From positions 2,914,001-2,978,000 of the forward strand of contig NZ_CP066370.1 of the NCBI RefSeq assembly GCF_016406325.1: a DNA stretch of 64,000 bases. The letters are read 5' to 3'. A program made the translations under genes and the position numbers. Numbering within the stretch: the stretch's first letter is position 1; the number at the start of each line of letters is the position of its first letter. The notes under the pieces are model-generated. The model made no database searches, was not told the DNA's origin, and saw only the letters and a list, made by a program, of their open reading frames with translations. This document shows positions 37,811 through 47,734 of the stretch, one piece after another. Source of the DNA: Shewanella putrefaciens. Its GTDB lineage: Bacteria > Pseudomonadota > Gammaproteobacteria > Enterobacterales > Shewanellaceae.

Positions 37811-40276
37811 ATGCAACTACAAACCAACATATTGAATAACTTTGCAATAAGTCGCTTCAACGAGTACTACTTACCCAGCATAAATCGCTCTACCTTTGAA
37901 GGACTTGACTCCAAAACCATCTATGATGGTAAGTTTAAAAAGGCTTTTTCTCAAAAAGACAGGCTTAATATCATTGTTGGTATGGATTCTGGGTTATTAG
38001 CGAATTACATATTAGAAGAAGGCATTCCTGATGGTAGTAAATTTGTTATAGTCGAGTTATCTTCAGTATTACCACTATTAGTCATTGATATTCCAACTGA
38101 GTTACAAAAAAAACTTATCATTATCGATGAATCACAATTTGATGAAATATTCAAACTAGAAGATATAAAGTTATTTATAGCAAAAACAGAATACAGTATA
38201 TACTCATCACTTGCAGTAGCAGCTAAACACATTGAAGATTACAACATCTTATTAAATATTGTTGAATCTAGACTGCAAAGTGAACACTTCGAAAATCAAA
38301 TAAATTTCACTCAGAAAATATTTATCCAAACACAACTAAATAATATTCCAGACAACCATAGCCAAGCAAAATTATTGAGAAATAAATTTAATGGCAAAAC
38401 AAGTATAGTTATCGCCGGAGGTCCATCTTTGGATGATAACATTGACTGGATTAAAGAAAATCAAAAAGATTTATTTATATTTTCAGTCTCTCGAATTGCA
38501 GGAAGATTAGTTAATTATGGTATTACTCCTGATATCGTTGTCAGTGTTGATCCACAAGAGGTCAGCTTCGATGTCAGTCGTGGTATGTTTCATTTAACTA
38601 ATGAAACACTATTTGTCAATTCATATCATGTTAGCCCAAAAATTTTATCCCAATGGCCAGGAAAGTCCCTTTATATGGGCCAACGCTTACCGTGGGAAAG
38701 TGATATAGATCACGATAACATTATCACTGTTGGGCCAACGGTTACTAATAGTTCAGTGCGGCTAGCTATTGAAATGGGGTTTAGCAAGATATTGCTTAGT
38801 GGAGTTGATTTTTGCTATTCAAAGTCTGGTTATAGTCATGCAAGTGGGACTATTGAAGCGAGTCTTGGGCCTAGATTAGGTCATAACACTATATGGGTTG
38901 AGACCTATGCAGGTTATCAAGCTGAAACATTAATACAGCTAAAACATGCTATGGAAGCTCTCGAACAAGAAGCAAAAAACAATCCTCAAGTTGAAATGTT
39001 TAATTTATGTAGTAACGCAGCTAAAATCCAAGGGATATCTCACATTGCCCCACAAGCGATCACATTAGATATATTTGGTTCAAAAAAAATAGATAATATT
39101 GATTGGTCATCGAGTGATATTAAAAAAGATCTATTATATATACAAAAAAAATGTATTAAAACTAAAGATGAATTAACCAAGCTGCTTTCATTATCAAAAA
39201 AAGCACAAGTGTTGTCTACCAACCTAACATTAAATTCAAAATCATCAGCGAATGTACTTGATGAGATAAATAAAATAGAATACAAAATAAACAAAAAATA
39301 TTCAGAACTAGCAAAGCTAGCTAAATTTTATGGTTATTTTGAGTTCTCCCATTTTTTAACGACACGAGAAACTGAAACCTGGTCTCAATCGCATATAAAT
39401 GAAATGACGAAAAGATACTATGATGCACTATCCTCTAGCTGCTCGAATATCTTAAATTTAGTTGAAAATGCCTGTAATAAAATACAATTTAGGTTAAATG
39501 AACTAGGCGATACTCCATTATCAGACTTAGCGTCAAAGTGGAAAAATGAAGGTCAGCCGGGTAGAGGCATTATTTGGCAAAATATGCACAAAACACGAGT
39601 ATTTAGTGTAGATGAACAATCATTATTGCTAGAGATTCATGAGCTATATCAAAAAAGTCTTACCGAGGTTAGACAAACCTATGTTGACAAGTTAACAGCA
39701 GGCTCCTCTATGGAACGTGTTTATACCAAAATCATACGACTAAACCAGTCACAACATCATCAAGGTCTCACGCTTATTGTCGATAATTTAAAGTCGATAA
39801 TTGAGACTAATCCAGAAGCTAACAGATTGTATCATTTAGCTTTATCATTCAAGTTAAACCTAGAACAACAGCCTGAGCAAGCCTTAAAGGTTCTATTGGC
39901 ACTGCCTGAACACCTCTATACAGAGATGGAGTTAAAACAAATTATTTTACTCGCATTAAAGCAAAGAGATTTAGAGCTTGCATCATCAACACTTGTCAAA
40001 ATTTTGGCTCATAGTGATGAATATATGCCACAGTATGCGTATATTTTGAAACTACAAGGGAAAGTCCAAGAGTCGATCAATATTTACCTCGACTACCTAG
40101 AGAAGTATCCTTCAGATACACAAACATGGGTCAAACTTGGATTGTTTATGGTTGAAATTAACCAGATAGAACCAGCTCATACCGCATTTTCTAATGCAGT
40201 AAATGCTGATCCTACGAATCAAGTTGCACAACACTATTTAACTGAACTCACACAATTAATGACGCCACCACTTTAG
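37811..40276 (+). CDS. Maf/DUF115-type motility accessory glycosyltransferase (long form with TPR tail)
   Basis: 821 residues. The Maf core carries SIVIAGGPSLDDN (G203-G204-P205) followed by FSVSRIAGRLVNYGITPDIV and ILLSGVDFCYSKSGYSHASG. The N-terminal 190 residues are a Maf N-domain-like region. The C-terminal roughly 200 residues contain TPR-like helical repeats (YAYILKLQGKVQESINIYLDYL; VKLGLFMVEINQIEPAHTAF) that could bind flagellin or its chaperone. It would transfer pseudaminic acid from CMP-Pse to flagellin. AT-rich, with weak codon bias. It stands alone on the plus strand, divergent from pseB. Confidence 0.88.
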   Translation: MQLQTNILNNFAISRFNEYYLPSINRSTFEGLDSKTIYDGKFKKAFSQKDRLNIIVGMDSGLLANYILEEGIPDGSKFVIVELSSVLPLLVIDIPTELQKKLIIIDESQFDEIFKLEDIKLFIAKTEYSIYSSLAVAAKHIEDYNILLNIVESRLQSEHFENQINFTQKIFIQTQLNNIPDNHSQAKLLRNKFNGKTSIVIAGGPSLDDNIDWIKENQKDLFIFSVSRIAGRLVNYGITPDIVVSVDPQEVSFDVSRGMFHLTNETLFVNSYHVSPKILSQWPGKSLYMGQRLPWESDIDHDNIITVGPTVTNSSVRLAIEMGFSKILLSGVDFCYSKSGYSHASGTIEASLGPRLGHNTIWVETYAGYQAETLIQLKHAMEALEQEAKNNPQVEMFNLCSNAAKIQGISHIAPQAITLDIFGSKKIDNIDWSSSDIKKDLLYIQKKCIKTKDELTKLLSLSKKAQVLSTNLTLNSKSSANVLDEINKIEYKINKKYSELAKLAKFYGYFEFSHFLTTRETETWSQSHINEMTKRYYDALSSSCSNILNLVENACNKIQFRLNELGDTPLSDLASKWKNEGQPGRGIIWQNMHKTRVFSVDEQSLLLEIHELYQKSLTEVRQTYVDKLTAGSSMERVYTKIIRLNQSQHHQGLTLIVDNLKSIIETNPEANRLYHLALSFKLNLEQQPEQALKVLLALPEHLYTEMELKQIILLALKQRDLELASSTLVKILAHSDEYMPQYAYILKLQGKVQESINIYLDYLEKYPSDTQTWVKLGLFMVEINQIEPAHTAFSNAVNADPTNQVAQHYLTELTQLMTPPL

Positions 40277-40286
40277 CCCTAATATT

Positions 40287-40319
40287 GGCCCGAACCCAAC
40301 GCCATGGGTTCGGCCATTT
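40287..40319 (+). terminator. Probable terminator after the large Maf gene
   Basis: CCGAACCCA (40290-40298) pairs with TGGGTTCGG (40305-40313). The stem is strong but the following T run is poor (CCATTTC), so confidence is moderate. Confidence 0.5.
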
Positions 40320-40392
40320 CATAAATATCCTATAATCCGTATAATCAACAGCATTCAAATTATTGGCTTTTCACCATATTTAGGAGACTTTT

Positions 40393-40872
40393 TTGGCCTA
40401 TACCTATATACCTTTAGAAACCTACCGCCGTAAGTGGATTTTCAACCACAAAGATTTACCAGTAACCGACGAAGACAAGGCTTATATCCTACCATTGACG
40501 GATAAAAGTGCGATGGATGTCTGGAATCAATGGATCGGCAATAAAAGTAGTTGTGCTGAACAATTCACTAAAGGTGATTGGGCTGCCAAAGCCAATGCTT
40601 GGACAAAAACAGACTACTGGCAAGGCGCTTGGGATAGTGAAGATAGTGATTTACCTGTCATGTTGGCCGAGTTCATTCAATGGCCTGATGAGACCCCAGT
40701 CTTTTTTTGCTATGAAAAATACCAAGTTATAGAAACTCGATGGGATGTTTTTGTGCGGAATTGGAAGTGTTTTTTATTTTTTGATGATGGCCCAATCCTT
40801 ATATCACCAAAACAAAAACAAGCGGTTATGTTCGAACAAAATGGTCAATATAAACTCGGCATTCGTGGTTAA
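40393..40872 (+). CDS. DUF2947-like hypothetical protein
   Basis: 159 residues, start codon TTG at 40393 with AGGAG about 9 nt upstream. The sequence is Trp/Tyr/Asp-rich (YRRKWIFNHKDLPVTDED, MDVWNQWIGNKSS, KCFLFFDDGPILISP) and resembles the DUF2947 family of marine gammaproteobacteria; function unknown. It has no signal and no membrane segment. It stands between the island and a periplasmic protein gene and may share a transcript with it (38-bp gap). Confidence 0.65.
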   Translation: MAYTYIPLETYRRKWIFNHKDLPVTDEDKAYILPLTDKSAMDVWNQWIGNKSSCAEQFTKGDWAAKANAWTKTDYWQGAWDSEDSDLPVMLAEFIQWPDETPVFFCYEKYQVIETRWDVFVRNWKCFLFFDDGPILISPKQKQAVMFEQNGQYKLGIRG

Positions 40873-40910
40873 GCTAACCATAATTAAAACAAAATGATAA
40901 GAGGTGTATT

Positions 40911-41471
40911 ATGAAGTTACTCTCTACCTTTACCTTACTAACCATATTACTTTTACCTAATATCTCAATGGCAAAAGTAATCTCTGGTGTACAAGTGGCT
41001 GACACTATCACGCTAGAAAATGTTTCTTTAGTACTCAATGGTGCCGGTGTTCGTAGCAAGTTTTTTATGGATTTATATGTTGGTAGCCTCTATGTGCCAG
41101 CACCTTTATCCACAACTAACGCAGTAATTGATGCGCCAGTAGCAGCCATTCGTCTCAATATTACGTCAAGCATGATCACCTCAGATAAAATGCGTGAAGC
41201 TATTACAGAAGGTTTTGAGCAGGCGACGGCGGATAACACCACGGATATTCAGGCACAAATCGATACTTTTATGGCATTGTTTAATGAAGACATAAAAGAA
41301 GGCGACCAATTCACACTGCTGACAAGCAAAGAGCAAGGCGTGACAGCCTATAAGAATGATCAGGAACAAGCCACCATCAAAGGTGAAATGTTCCGTCAGG
41401 CATTACTAAAAATCTGGCTTGGTGATAAACCCGCCCAGAAAAGCCTTAAAGCAGCAATGCTGGGCCAATAG
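40911..41471 (+). CDS. Periplasmic chalcone isomerase-like protein
   Basis: 186 residues. The signal peptide ends at NISMA (about residue 22). The body (LNGAGVRSKFFMDLYVGSLYVP, then ITSSMITSDKMREAITEGFEQAT) is the chalcone-isomerase-like fold found in many bacteria as a secreted protein without known catalytic activity. GAGGTG stands upstream of the ATG. It converges with the outer-membrane protein gene, 18 bp apart. Confidence 0.85.
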   Translation: MKLLSTFTLLTILLLPNISMAKVISGVQVADTITLENVSLVLNGAGVRSKFFMDLYVGSLYVPAPLSTTNAVIDAPVAAIRLNITSSMITSDKMREAITEGFEQATADNTTDIQAQIDTFMALFNEDIKEGDQFTLLTSKEQGVTAYKNDQEQATIKGEMFRQALLKIWLGDKPAQKSLKAAMLGQ

Positions 41472-41489
41472 CTAGATGAATAAACGGAA

Positions 41490-42434
41490 TTAAAATTTAA
41501 ATTCAATATCCAAGGCGGCTGCGCCTTGGTTATCCATATCAACAGCAGCTTGACGCGTCACTTCTAGCTCGCCATTAAAATAGTAACCAGCATAAAGATT
41601 AACAGATACTGCAGGCGTAGCTTGCCAACCACCGCGGACATACCCCACCCATTCGTTAATTTCCACTGCAGTATCATCGTCTTCGATTAAGAATCTTTCG
41701 GTACGCTTCGAACTACCAAATCCAATATTCCAATCGGAATTAAATTGATAACTTAGCTCTAATCCTGCAGGACCACTAAAACCGGCTTTAAAAGGATTAG
41801 CAAGTGCCCAATTGTCATTTATCTGCCATCGCATCGCAAGATATGGAACGGTGCGAACTTCATCAATATCATTGAGATAAGCCACCCCAAAACCTATCAT
41901 GTTGCCAAAATCAAACACATACATTGCAGAAGCCACGACACCATAACTCTGAGCATGGTTAAAGGATGCGGTATCTGCATAGGCATATTGGAGCTGCGGC
42001 GCTAAAAAAAATGCCCAATGCTCATCTAAACGGTAAGTTAAAGACACACCAGCACGATAACGATTGATATCATCCCAAGCCTGTCCATCTGCCCCAAACA
42101 ATGATGAAACATTGTTTGCCCCTGTCAAATTGATATTGCGCCAATCGTAATCCAGCCTGTCGTATCCAAAATTAATACCGACTGACCACTGTCTGTTTAA
42201 AGGAACATTTACTCCTGCGTTAAGTAATAAAGTATCCCGTTGTAGCTCGGTATTGCTATCCGACACCTCTGCACTTTGAGTGCTGACTTGGGCAATACTT
42301 AATTTAAACGGTTTTCGCTCTGGAGCCGTGTCTTCCGCCCCTATAGCAACACTCGTTAACATAGGAAGGAGCAGCAAACTTCTTTTAAATACTGCAATAA
42401 TCGAGCTTCTTTGTAGATGACTTAGATTTGCCAC
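41490..42434 (-). CDS. Outer-membrane beta-barrel protein of unknown function
   Basis: 314 residues from a GTG start at 42434 with AAGGGGG upstream. An N-terminal signal (about residues 10-33, ending SVAIGA) is followed by alternating hydrophobic/polar strands rich in Tyr/Trp (WSVGINFGYDRLDYDW, AFFLAPQLQYAY, WQATPAVSVNLYAGYYF) and a C-terminal Phe (LDIEFKF), the typical outer-membrane barrel end. No substrate can be inferred. It stands on its own, between two convergent or unrelated units. Confidence 0.75.
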   Translation of the reverse strand: MANLSHLQRSSIIAVFKRSLLLLPMLTSVAIGAEDTAPERKPFKLSIAQVSTQSAEVSDSNTELQRDTLLLNAGVNVPLNRQWSVGINFGYDRLDYDWRNINLTGANNVSSLFGADGQAWDDINRYRAGVSLTYRLDEHWAFFLAPQLQYAYADTASFNHAQSYGVVASAMYVFDFGNMIGFGVAYLNDIDEVRTVPYLAMRWQINDNWALANPFKAGFSGPAGLELSYQFNSDWNIGFGSSKRTERFLIEDDDTAVEINEWVGYVRGGWQATPAVSVNLYAGYYFNGELEVTRQAAVDMDNQGAAALDIEFKF

Positions 42435-42551
42435 ACTGCCCCCTTGGGATATAAAACGTAGATAAATTTGGCGAATAATACGCTTTATCTAATAGAAAAT
42501 TTAGATGCTGAGCATAATGTAACAAATTGAAACACATTACATTGAAAAACA

Positions 42552-43181
42552 TCAGCCAACACGATACGCCCTTAAAAACATATCGGCACAGCCGTGAATA
42601 TATTCCTCTCGCTCTAACATGAGTCCTTCAGTCTCAAGCCCCAATTCTAGCCTAAGTTTTAACTCGCCAAACAGCATCAAGCACAGACGCACTGCACTTT
42701 GATGGGCATTGCCAAACTTATACCTCCCCAGTGCTTCGACCGCCAGTAAATAATCCGCCAATATGCCCACAATATGCTGTGGCCCTGCTTCAAAAAATAG
42801 TCGTGAGACTTCAGGATGACTCTCTGATTGAGCCACACAAGCTTTAAATACGGTGATAGCTTCCGGACTCACTATCATCTCGCCAAACTGCAGTGCAAAT
42901 TGAGTCAGGGCAGCTTCTGGCTGACTTGGATCATTGAGTAGGTCATCATGCAGATTATGGCCTACACATTTAGATTCTATTGCTGCAACAAATAATTCAT
43001 CTTTACTGCCGTAATGGGAATACACGGTTTGTTTTGAGACTCCTGCAAGTTTAGCAACCTCATCCATACTGGTGTGAGGAAAACCTTGGCGGCAAAATAA
43101 ATCAATTGCTGCGACAAGGACTTGCTGCCTTTTTTGCTCACTTCGGCTCAAAGGTAATTGCATATCTGAACACTGAGTCAT
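42552..43181 (-). CDS. TetR-family repressor of the adjacent RND pump
   Basis: 209 residues from the ATG at 43181 (GAGAG upstream); an in-frame GTG at 43205 would add eight residues but has a poor ribosome site. The N-terminal helix-turn-helix is clear: QVLVAAIDLFCRQGFPHTSM, EVAKLAGVSKQTVYSHYGSKDE. The C-terminal ligand domain is AefR-like. It is divergent from the efflux operon, and two palindromic operators lie between them. Confidence 0.9.
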   Translation of the reverse strand: MTQCSDMQLPLSRSEQKRQQVLVAAIDLFCRQGFPHTSMDEVAKLAGVSKQTVYSHYGSKDELFVAAIESKCVGHNLHDDLLNDPSQPEAALTQFALQFGEMIVSPEAITVFKACVAQSESHPEVSRLFFEAGPQHIVGILADYLLAVEALGRYKFGNAHQSAVRLCLMLFGELKLRLELGLETEGLMLEREEYIHGCADMFLRAYRVG

Positions 43182-43236
43182 ATCAACACTCTCATTTATT
43201 GACACGATAAATATGTATTAGTTAAGCACAAAATAG

Positions 43237-43251
43237 ACTAGACAGTCTAGT
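43237..43251. promoter_or_regulatory. TetR operator 1
   Basis: Inverted repeat ACTAGAC-A-GTCTAGT, a perfect 7-bp half-site each side. It shares the half-site CTAGAC with operator 2 and lies in the divergent region between the TetR gene and the RND operon. Confidence 0.8.
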
Positions 43252-43260
43252 TCTACACAT

Positions 43261-43278
43261 CTAGACTAACAAGTCTAG
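43261..43278. promoter_or_regulatory. TetR operator 2
   Basis: Inverted repeat CTAGACT-AACA-AGTCTAG, 7-bp half-sites with a 4-bp spacer. It lies about 40 bp before the efflux start codon; together with operator 1 it suggests two dimers on neighbouring sites. Confidence 0.8.
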
Positions 43279-43319
43279 TTACATAGAGTTAACGTAAAAC
43301 CCACAATGGATGGACTGAA

Positions 43320-44432
43320 ATGAATCGAGCTGCCCGACGCTTTTGGCGCGCTAGTGCTATCAGCGTATTTGCCTTAGTGGTATTAAGTGCCTGCCAAAGA
43401 GAAGTCACAGAGCATGCCAACTCAGCCTCATTACAAAAAGTGGTCACAATGCCGCTAGTGTTCACATCGAGCTATCAACGTGAGCAAATATTCACAGGTA
43501 CAATACGTGCGGGTAATACTACGGGTATAGGATTTGAACTATCAGGTAAATTGAGCGAACTCTATGTCGATAGCGGAACGAAGGTCGTACAAGGCCAAGT
43601 CCTTGCGAAATTAGATACTCACCTACTCGAGGCTGAGCGCCAAGAGATACAAGCAAGCCTTGCACAAACTCAAGCCGATGTTGATCTTGCAAGGAGTACC
43701 CTAAAACGTAATCTTGAGCTTAAAAAGTCAGGTTATGTGTCAGAACAATTACTCGATGAAAATCGTAGTCAATTAGTTAGTTTAGAATCGGCTAAACAGC
43801 GGCTGATGGCCTCTCAACACGCGAATCGACTAAAACTTGATAAATCACAGTTATTAGCGCCATTTGATGGTTCGATAAGCCAACGTCTTCATAGTCTAGG
43901 GGAAGTGGTATCCACCGGAAGCCCTGTATTTACCTTAGTGGGCCATATGAATCCAGAGGCGTACATTGGTATTCCTGTGGATATTGCGGATCAATTTAGT
44001 CACGGAAAACAGGTTAATGTTAGTGTAAAAGGTCAACATTTTACCGCCACAATTGCGGGTATTAGTGCAGAGGTCAATCCAATCAGCCGCACCTTACAGC
44101 TACGCATTAGCCTACCAAAAGAATCAAGCGTTATTAATGGTGAAATAGTGTATTTACATCAACAACAACACATGACTCAAGCGGGTTATTGGGTGCCGAT
44201 TTCAGCACTAACCGATGGTATTCGCGGTCTCTGGAATATCTACATAGTCACATCAGATAAGGCCGAAGCAAAGATTGAACGCCGCGATGTGGAAATTATC
44301 TACACGACCCAAGATATGGCTTATATCCAAGGGGCAATACAAGAAAATGAACACTATGTTAGCCAAGGGCTACAAAAATTAGTTGTGGGTCAAGCCGTAT
44401 CCCCTGTAATCCTTTCTGGTACGAGGCAATAA
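43320..44432 (+). CDS. RND efflux periplasmic adaptor (MFP) lipoprotein
   Basis: 370 residues. The lipobox is LSAC (Cys25). The HlyD/AcrA architecture is visible: a barrel-sandwich half (GKLSELYVDSGTKVVQGQVLAKLD), a coiled-coil hairpin (about 105-175), the second lipoyl half (LLAPFDGSISQRLHSLGEVV) and a beta-barrel. It links the inner-membrane pump to an outer-membrane channel. Its stop shares one base with the permease start (TAATG). The pair lacks a TolC-like gene, so an outer-membrane channel must come from elsewhere. Confidence 0.92.
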   Translation: MNRAARRFWRASAISVFALVVLSACQREVTEHANSASLQKVVTMPLVFTSSYQREQIFTGTIRAGNTTGIGFELSGKLSELYVDSGTKVVQGQVLAKLDTHLLEAERQEIQASLAQTQADVDLARSTLKRNLELKKSGYVSEQLLDENRSQLVSLESAKQRLMASQHANRLKLDKSQLLAPFDGSISQRLHSLGEVVSTGSPVFTLVGHMNPEAYIGIPVDIADQFSHGKQVNVSVKGQHFTATIAGISAEVNPISRTLQLRISLPKESSVINGEIVYLHQQQHMTQAGYWVPISALTDGIRGLWNIYIVTSDKAEAKIERRDVEIIYTTQDMAYIQGAIQENEHYVSQGLQKLVVGQAVSPVILSGTRQ

Positions 44433-47400
44433 TGATCAAAGCCTTTGTCGAAAATGGTCGTTTAGTCAGTCTCGTGATCGCTCTCCTTATCGTTGCTGGT
44501 TTAGGCGCGATATCGAGTCTACCCCGTACGGAAGATCCCCATATTACCAACCGTTTTGCTTCCGTGATCACCTCCTATCCCGGCGCTTCTGCTGAAAGAG
44601 TTGAAGCCTTAGTCACTGAAGTAATAGAAAATCAGCTTAGACGATTAGAGGAAATTAAGCTCATTCAATCGACTTCAAGGCCAGGGGTGTCAGTTATTCA
44701 ATTAGAACTAAAAGATACCGTGATGGAAACGGCGCCCGTATGGTCACGGGCGCGTGATTTATTAGCCGACGCAAAGGCCAATCTACCCAATGGCATTCAA
44801 ACACCCACCTTAGATGACCAGATTGGTTATGCTTATACTGCCATTTTAAGCTTAGTATGGAATGCTGATACCCCAATTCGAGCAGACATCTTGAACCGCT
44901 ACGCCAAGGAACTGCAAAGTCGCTTACGGCTTTTACCGGGTACGGATTTTGTCAAACTCTACGGCGCACCCACCGAAGAAATTTTAGTTCAGCTCAACGG
45001 TAGCCAAATGAGCCAGTTACAGCTCACCCCCTCTACAATTGCCCAAATATTAACTAATGCTGATAGTAAAATTTCCGCTGGAGAAATTAATAACACTACA
45101 TTTCGCGCCTTGGTTGAAGTATCGGGTGAACTTGACTCACAAACCCGTATTCGCCAAGTACCACTAAAAATTGACACTCAAGGGCAAATTATTCGCCTTG
45201 GGGATATTGCGACTGTAACTCGCCAATCTCAAACACCAGCCGACAGCATAGCGTTAGTTGATGGTAAGCAAAGCGTATTAGTTGCAGTACGGATGCTCGA
45301 TAATACTCGAGTTGATCTTTGGCAAGCTCAAGTTAATAAAGTGGTCGACGAACTCAGCCGCGATGTACCAGCAAATATCACCATACAATGGTTATTCGAG
45401 CAAAATAGTTACACCAGCGTGCGCCTTGGTGATCTTGTCATCAACCTACTTCAAGGGTTTATTATCATTTTATTAGTGCTGCTACTCACCCTTGGTGTAA
45501 GAAATGCCATTATTGTAGCGATATCTTTACCCTTAACAGCGCTATTTACATTAGCTTGTATGAAATATATCAACCTCCCTATACACCAAATGTCAGTGAC
45601 AGGTCTGGTCGTAGCCCTTGGGATCATGGTGGATAACGCCATTGTGATAGTCGATGCCATAGCCCAGCGCCGCCAACAGGGAATGAGCCGGCTAGCGGCG
45701 GTCAGTCAAACCTTGCATCATCTGTGGCTGCCATTAGCTGGCTCGACTATTACCACTATATTAGCCTTTGCCCCTATTGTCTTAATGCCAGGAGCTGCGG
45801 GTGAGTTTGTAGGCGGTATTGCCATGTCAGTGATATTTGCATTGCTGGGTTCATACCTTATTTCCCATACCTTAATTGCAGGCTTAGCGGGACGCTTCAG
45901 TATCGATGGTAAACATGATGCTTGGTACCAACATGGGATCCGTATGCCCCTCTTGAGTCATTATTTCCAAGCTAGCTTACGATTTGCACTTAACAGACCC
46001 ATAATAAGTGCCATTGCAATAGGCGTTATTCCAGCACTGGGCTTCTTTGCTTCAAGTAAAATGACGGAGCAATTTTTTCCCCCATCAGACAGAGATATGT
46101 TCCAGATTGAGATTTACCTTGCTCCTCATGTCAGCCTTGAAAATACACTCAATCAAGTACAATTAATCGATAATACATTACGAAGTATTAATGGCATTAC
46201 CCAAGTAGATTGGGTTGTTGGGGGTAATAGTCCCTCCTTTTACTATAACTTAACTCAGCGCCAGCAAGGTGCGGCCAATTATGCACAGGCCATGGTGAAA
46301 GTGATCGATTTTAAGCGTGCTAACGCCTTGATCCCTGAGTTACAGCAACAATTGGACTCCGCTTTTCCAGAGGTGCAGGTCTTAGTCCGAAAATTAGAGC
46401 AAGGCCCACCTTTCAATGCGCCAGTGGAACTGATGATCTTCGGCTCTAATCTTGATACGTTACGAGCCATTGGAGATGAAATTCGCCTTATCCTCTCAAA
46501 GACCCCTGATGTACTTCATACCCGTGCAACCTTAAGTGCTGGCGCACCAAAGGTATGGTTAGAAGTGAATGAAGATGCGAGCTTAATGAGTGGCTTAAGC
46601 CTAACGGAGATTGCAAAGCAAATTCAAATGTCAACCACAGGTGTCATTGGTGGAAGCATACTCGAGCAAACAGAATCCTTGCCAATAAGAGTTCGCTTGA
46701 GCGATGAAAATCGCGAGCAAGTCAATCGCCTATCAGAAATTCAATTAGTTTCTCCCTCTGGAGAGACGGTATCGCTTTCAGCACTCTCCCATAGTGAGAT
46801 ACACGTTAGCCGCGGAGCCATTCCAAGGCGTAATGGCCAAAGGGTAAATACGATTGAAGCCTATATCGTCAGCGGTGTTTTGCCCGCTCAAGTGCTCAAT
46901 GATGTCAAAGATAAAATAGCACAACTCACCTTACCTTCAGGTTATCGCATTGAAATTGGTGGTGAAAGTGCAAAACGCAATGAGGCTGTAGGCAATTTAC
47001 TATCGAGTGTTATGTTAGTAGTGACCTTGCTATTAGCAACCGTAGTGCTGTCATTTAACTCTTTTAGGCTCACCGCCATTATTCTACTAAGCGCTATGCA
47101 ATCGGCTGGTTTAGGCTTATTAGCCGTGTTTGTTTTTGGCTATCCCTTTGGTTTCCCTGTCATTATTGGTTTATTGGGGCTAATGGGACTCGCAATAAAC
47201 GCTGCCATAGTGATCTTGGCTGAGCTCGAAGAGATACCAGCGGCAAGGCTTGGAGATAAAGATGTCATTATCACTACGGTGAGTAGCTGTGGTCGTCATA
47301 TAGGTTCAACAACGGTTACCACGGTAGGTGGATTTATTCCCTTAATTATTGCAGGTGGTGGATTTTGGCCCCCCTTCGCTATTGCGATTGCAGGTGGCAC

Positions 47401-47509
47401 ACTCCTAACAACCTTGCTATCACTCGTCTGGGTACCCACAATGTATTTACTTCTAATGAATACTCGACAACTGAAAACTGATAGATACGCCAACGCGCAG
47501 GAGCATTAA
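44432..47509 (+). CDS. RND efflux permease
   Basis: 1025 residues, full length for the AcrB/MexF-like family. Features: an N-terminal membrane helix, a pore region with LPRTEDPHITNRFASVIT, the TM cluster near 330-500 (IMVDNAIVIVDAI, which holds the proton-relay Asp pair), a second periplasmic half and the TM cluster near 860-1010 (LMGLAINAAIVILAELEE). It exports small toxic molecules using the proton gradient. The TetR repressor and two operators imply induction by a substrate. Confidence 0.94.
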   Translation: MIKAFVENGRLVSLVIALLIVAGLGAISSLPRTEDPHITNRFASVITSYPGASAERVEALVTEVIENQLRRLEEIKLIQSTSRPGVSVIQLELKDTVMETAPVWSRARDLLADAKANLPNGIQTPTLDDQIGYAYTAILSLVWNADTPIRADILNRYAKELQSRLRLLPGTDFVKLYGAPTEEILVQLNGSQMSQLQLTPSTIAQILTNADSKISAGEINNTTFRALVEVSGELDSQTRIRQVPLKIDTQGQIIRLGDIATVTRQSQTPADSIALVDGKQSVLVAVRMLDNTRVDLWQAQVNKVVDELSRDVPANITIQWLFEQNSYTSVRLGDLVINLLQGFIIILLVLLLTLGVRNAIIVAISLPLTALFTLACMKYINLPIHQMSVTGLVVALGIMVDNAIVIVDAIAQRRQQGMSRLAAVSQTLHHLWLPLAGSTITTILAFAPIVLMPGAAGEFVGGIAMSVIFALLGSYLISHTLIAGLAGRFSIDGKHDAWYQHGIRMPLLSHYFQASLRFALNRPIISAIAIGVIPALGFFASSKMTEQFFPPSDRDMFQIEIYLAPHVSLENTLNQVQLIDNTLRSINGITQVDWVVGGNSPSFYYNLTQRQQGAANYAQAMVKVIDFKRANALIPELQQQLDSAFPEVQVLVRKLEQGPPFNAPVELMIFGSNLDTLRAIGDEIRLILSKTPDVLHTRATLSAGAPKVWLEVNEDASLMSGLSLTEIAKQIQMSTTGVIGGSILEQTESLPIRVRLSDENREQVNRLSEIQLVSPSGETVSLSALSHSEIHVSRGAIPRRNGQRVNTIEAYIVSGVLPAQVLNDVKDKIAQLTLPSGYRIEIGGESAKRNEAVGNLLSSVMLVVTLLLATVVLSFNSFRLTAIILLSAMQSAGLGLLAVFVFGYPFGFPVIIGLLGLMGLAINAAIVILAELEEIPAARLGDKDVIITTVSSCGRHIGSTTVTTVGGFIPLIIAGGGFWPPFAIAIAGGTLLTTLLSLVWVPTMYLLLMNTRQLKTDRYANAQEH

Positions 47510-47734
47510 CACTATCGTTTTGATATGACTTTATTTACCCATTAATAGGTAGATTAATTCAATCAGGATTTGATGAATATTTTTATATTACAAAATATAG
47601 GGTTAACTCTTATTATTTAAACTGGAAATAACTTGCCAAACTCTCTATAACAAAGAGAAATATTAGACTCAAATCAAGACTATTGAGCCAAACTTGAGTT
47701 ACATTAGCGCCACCTTTACCTATAGGATCGCAGC

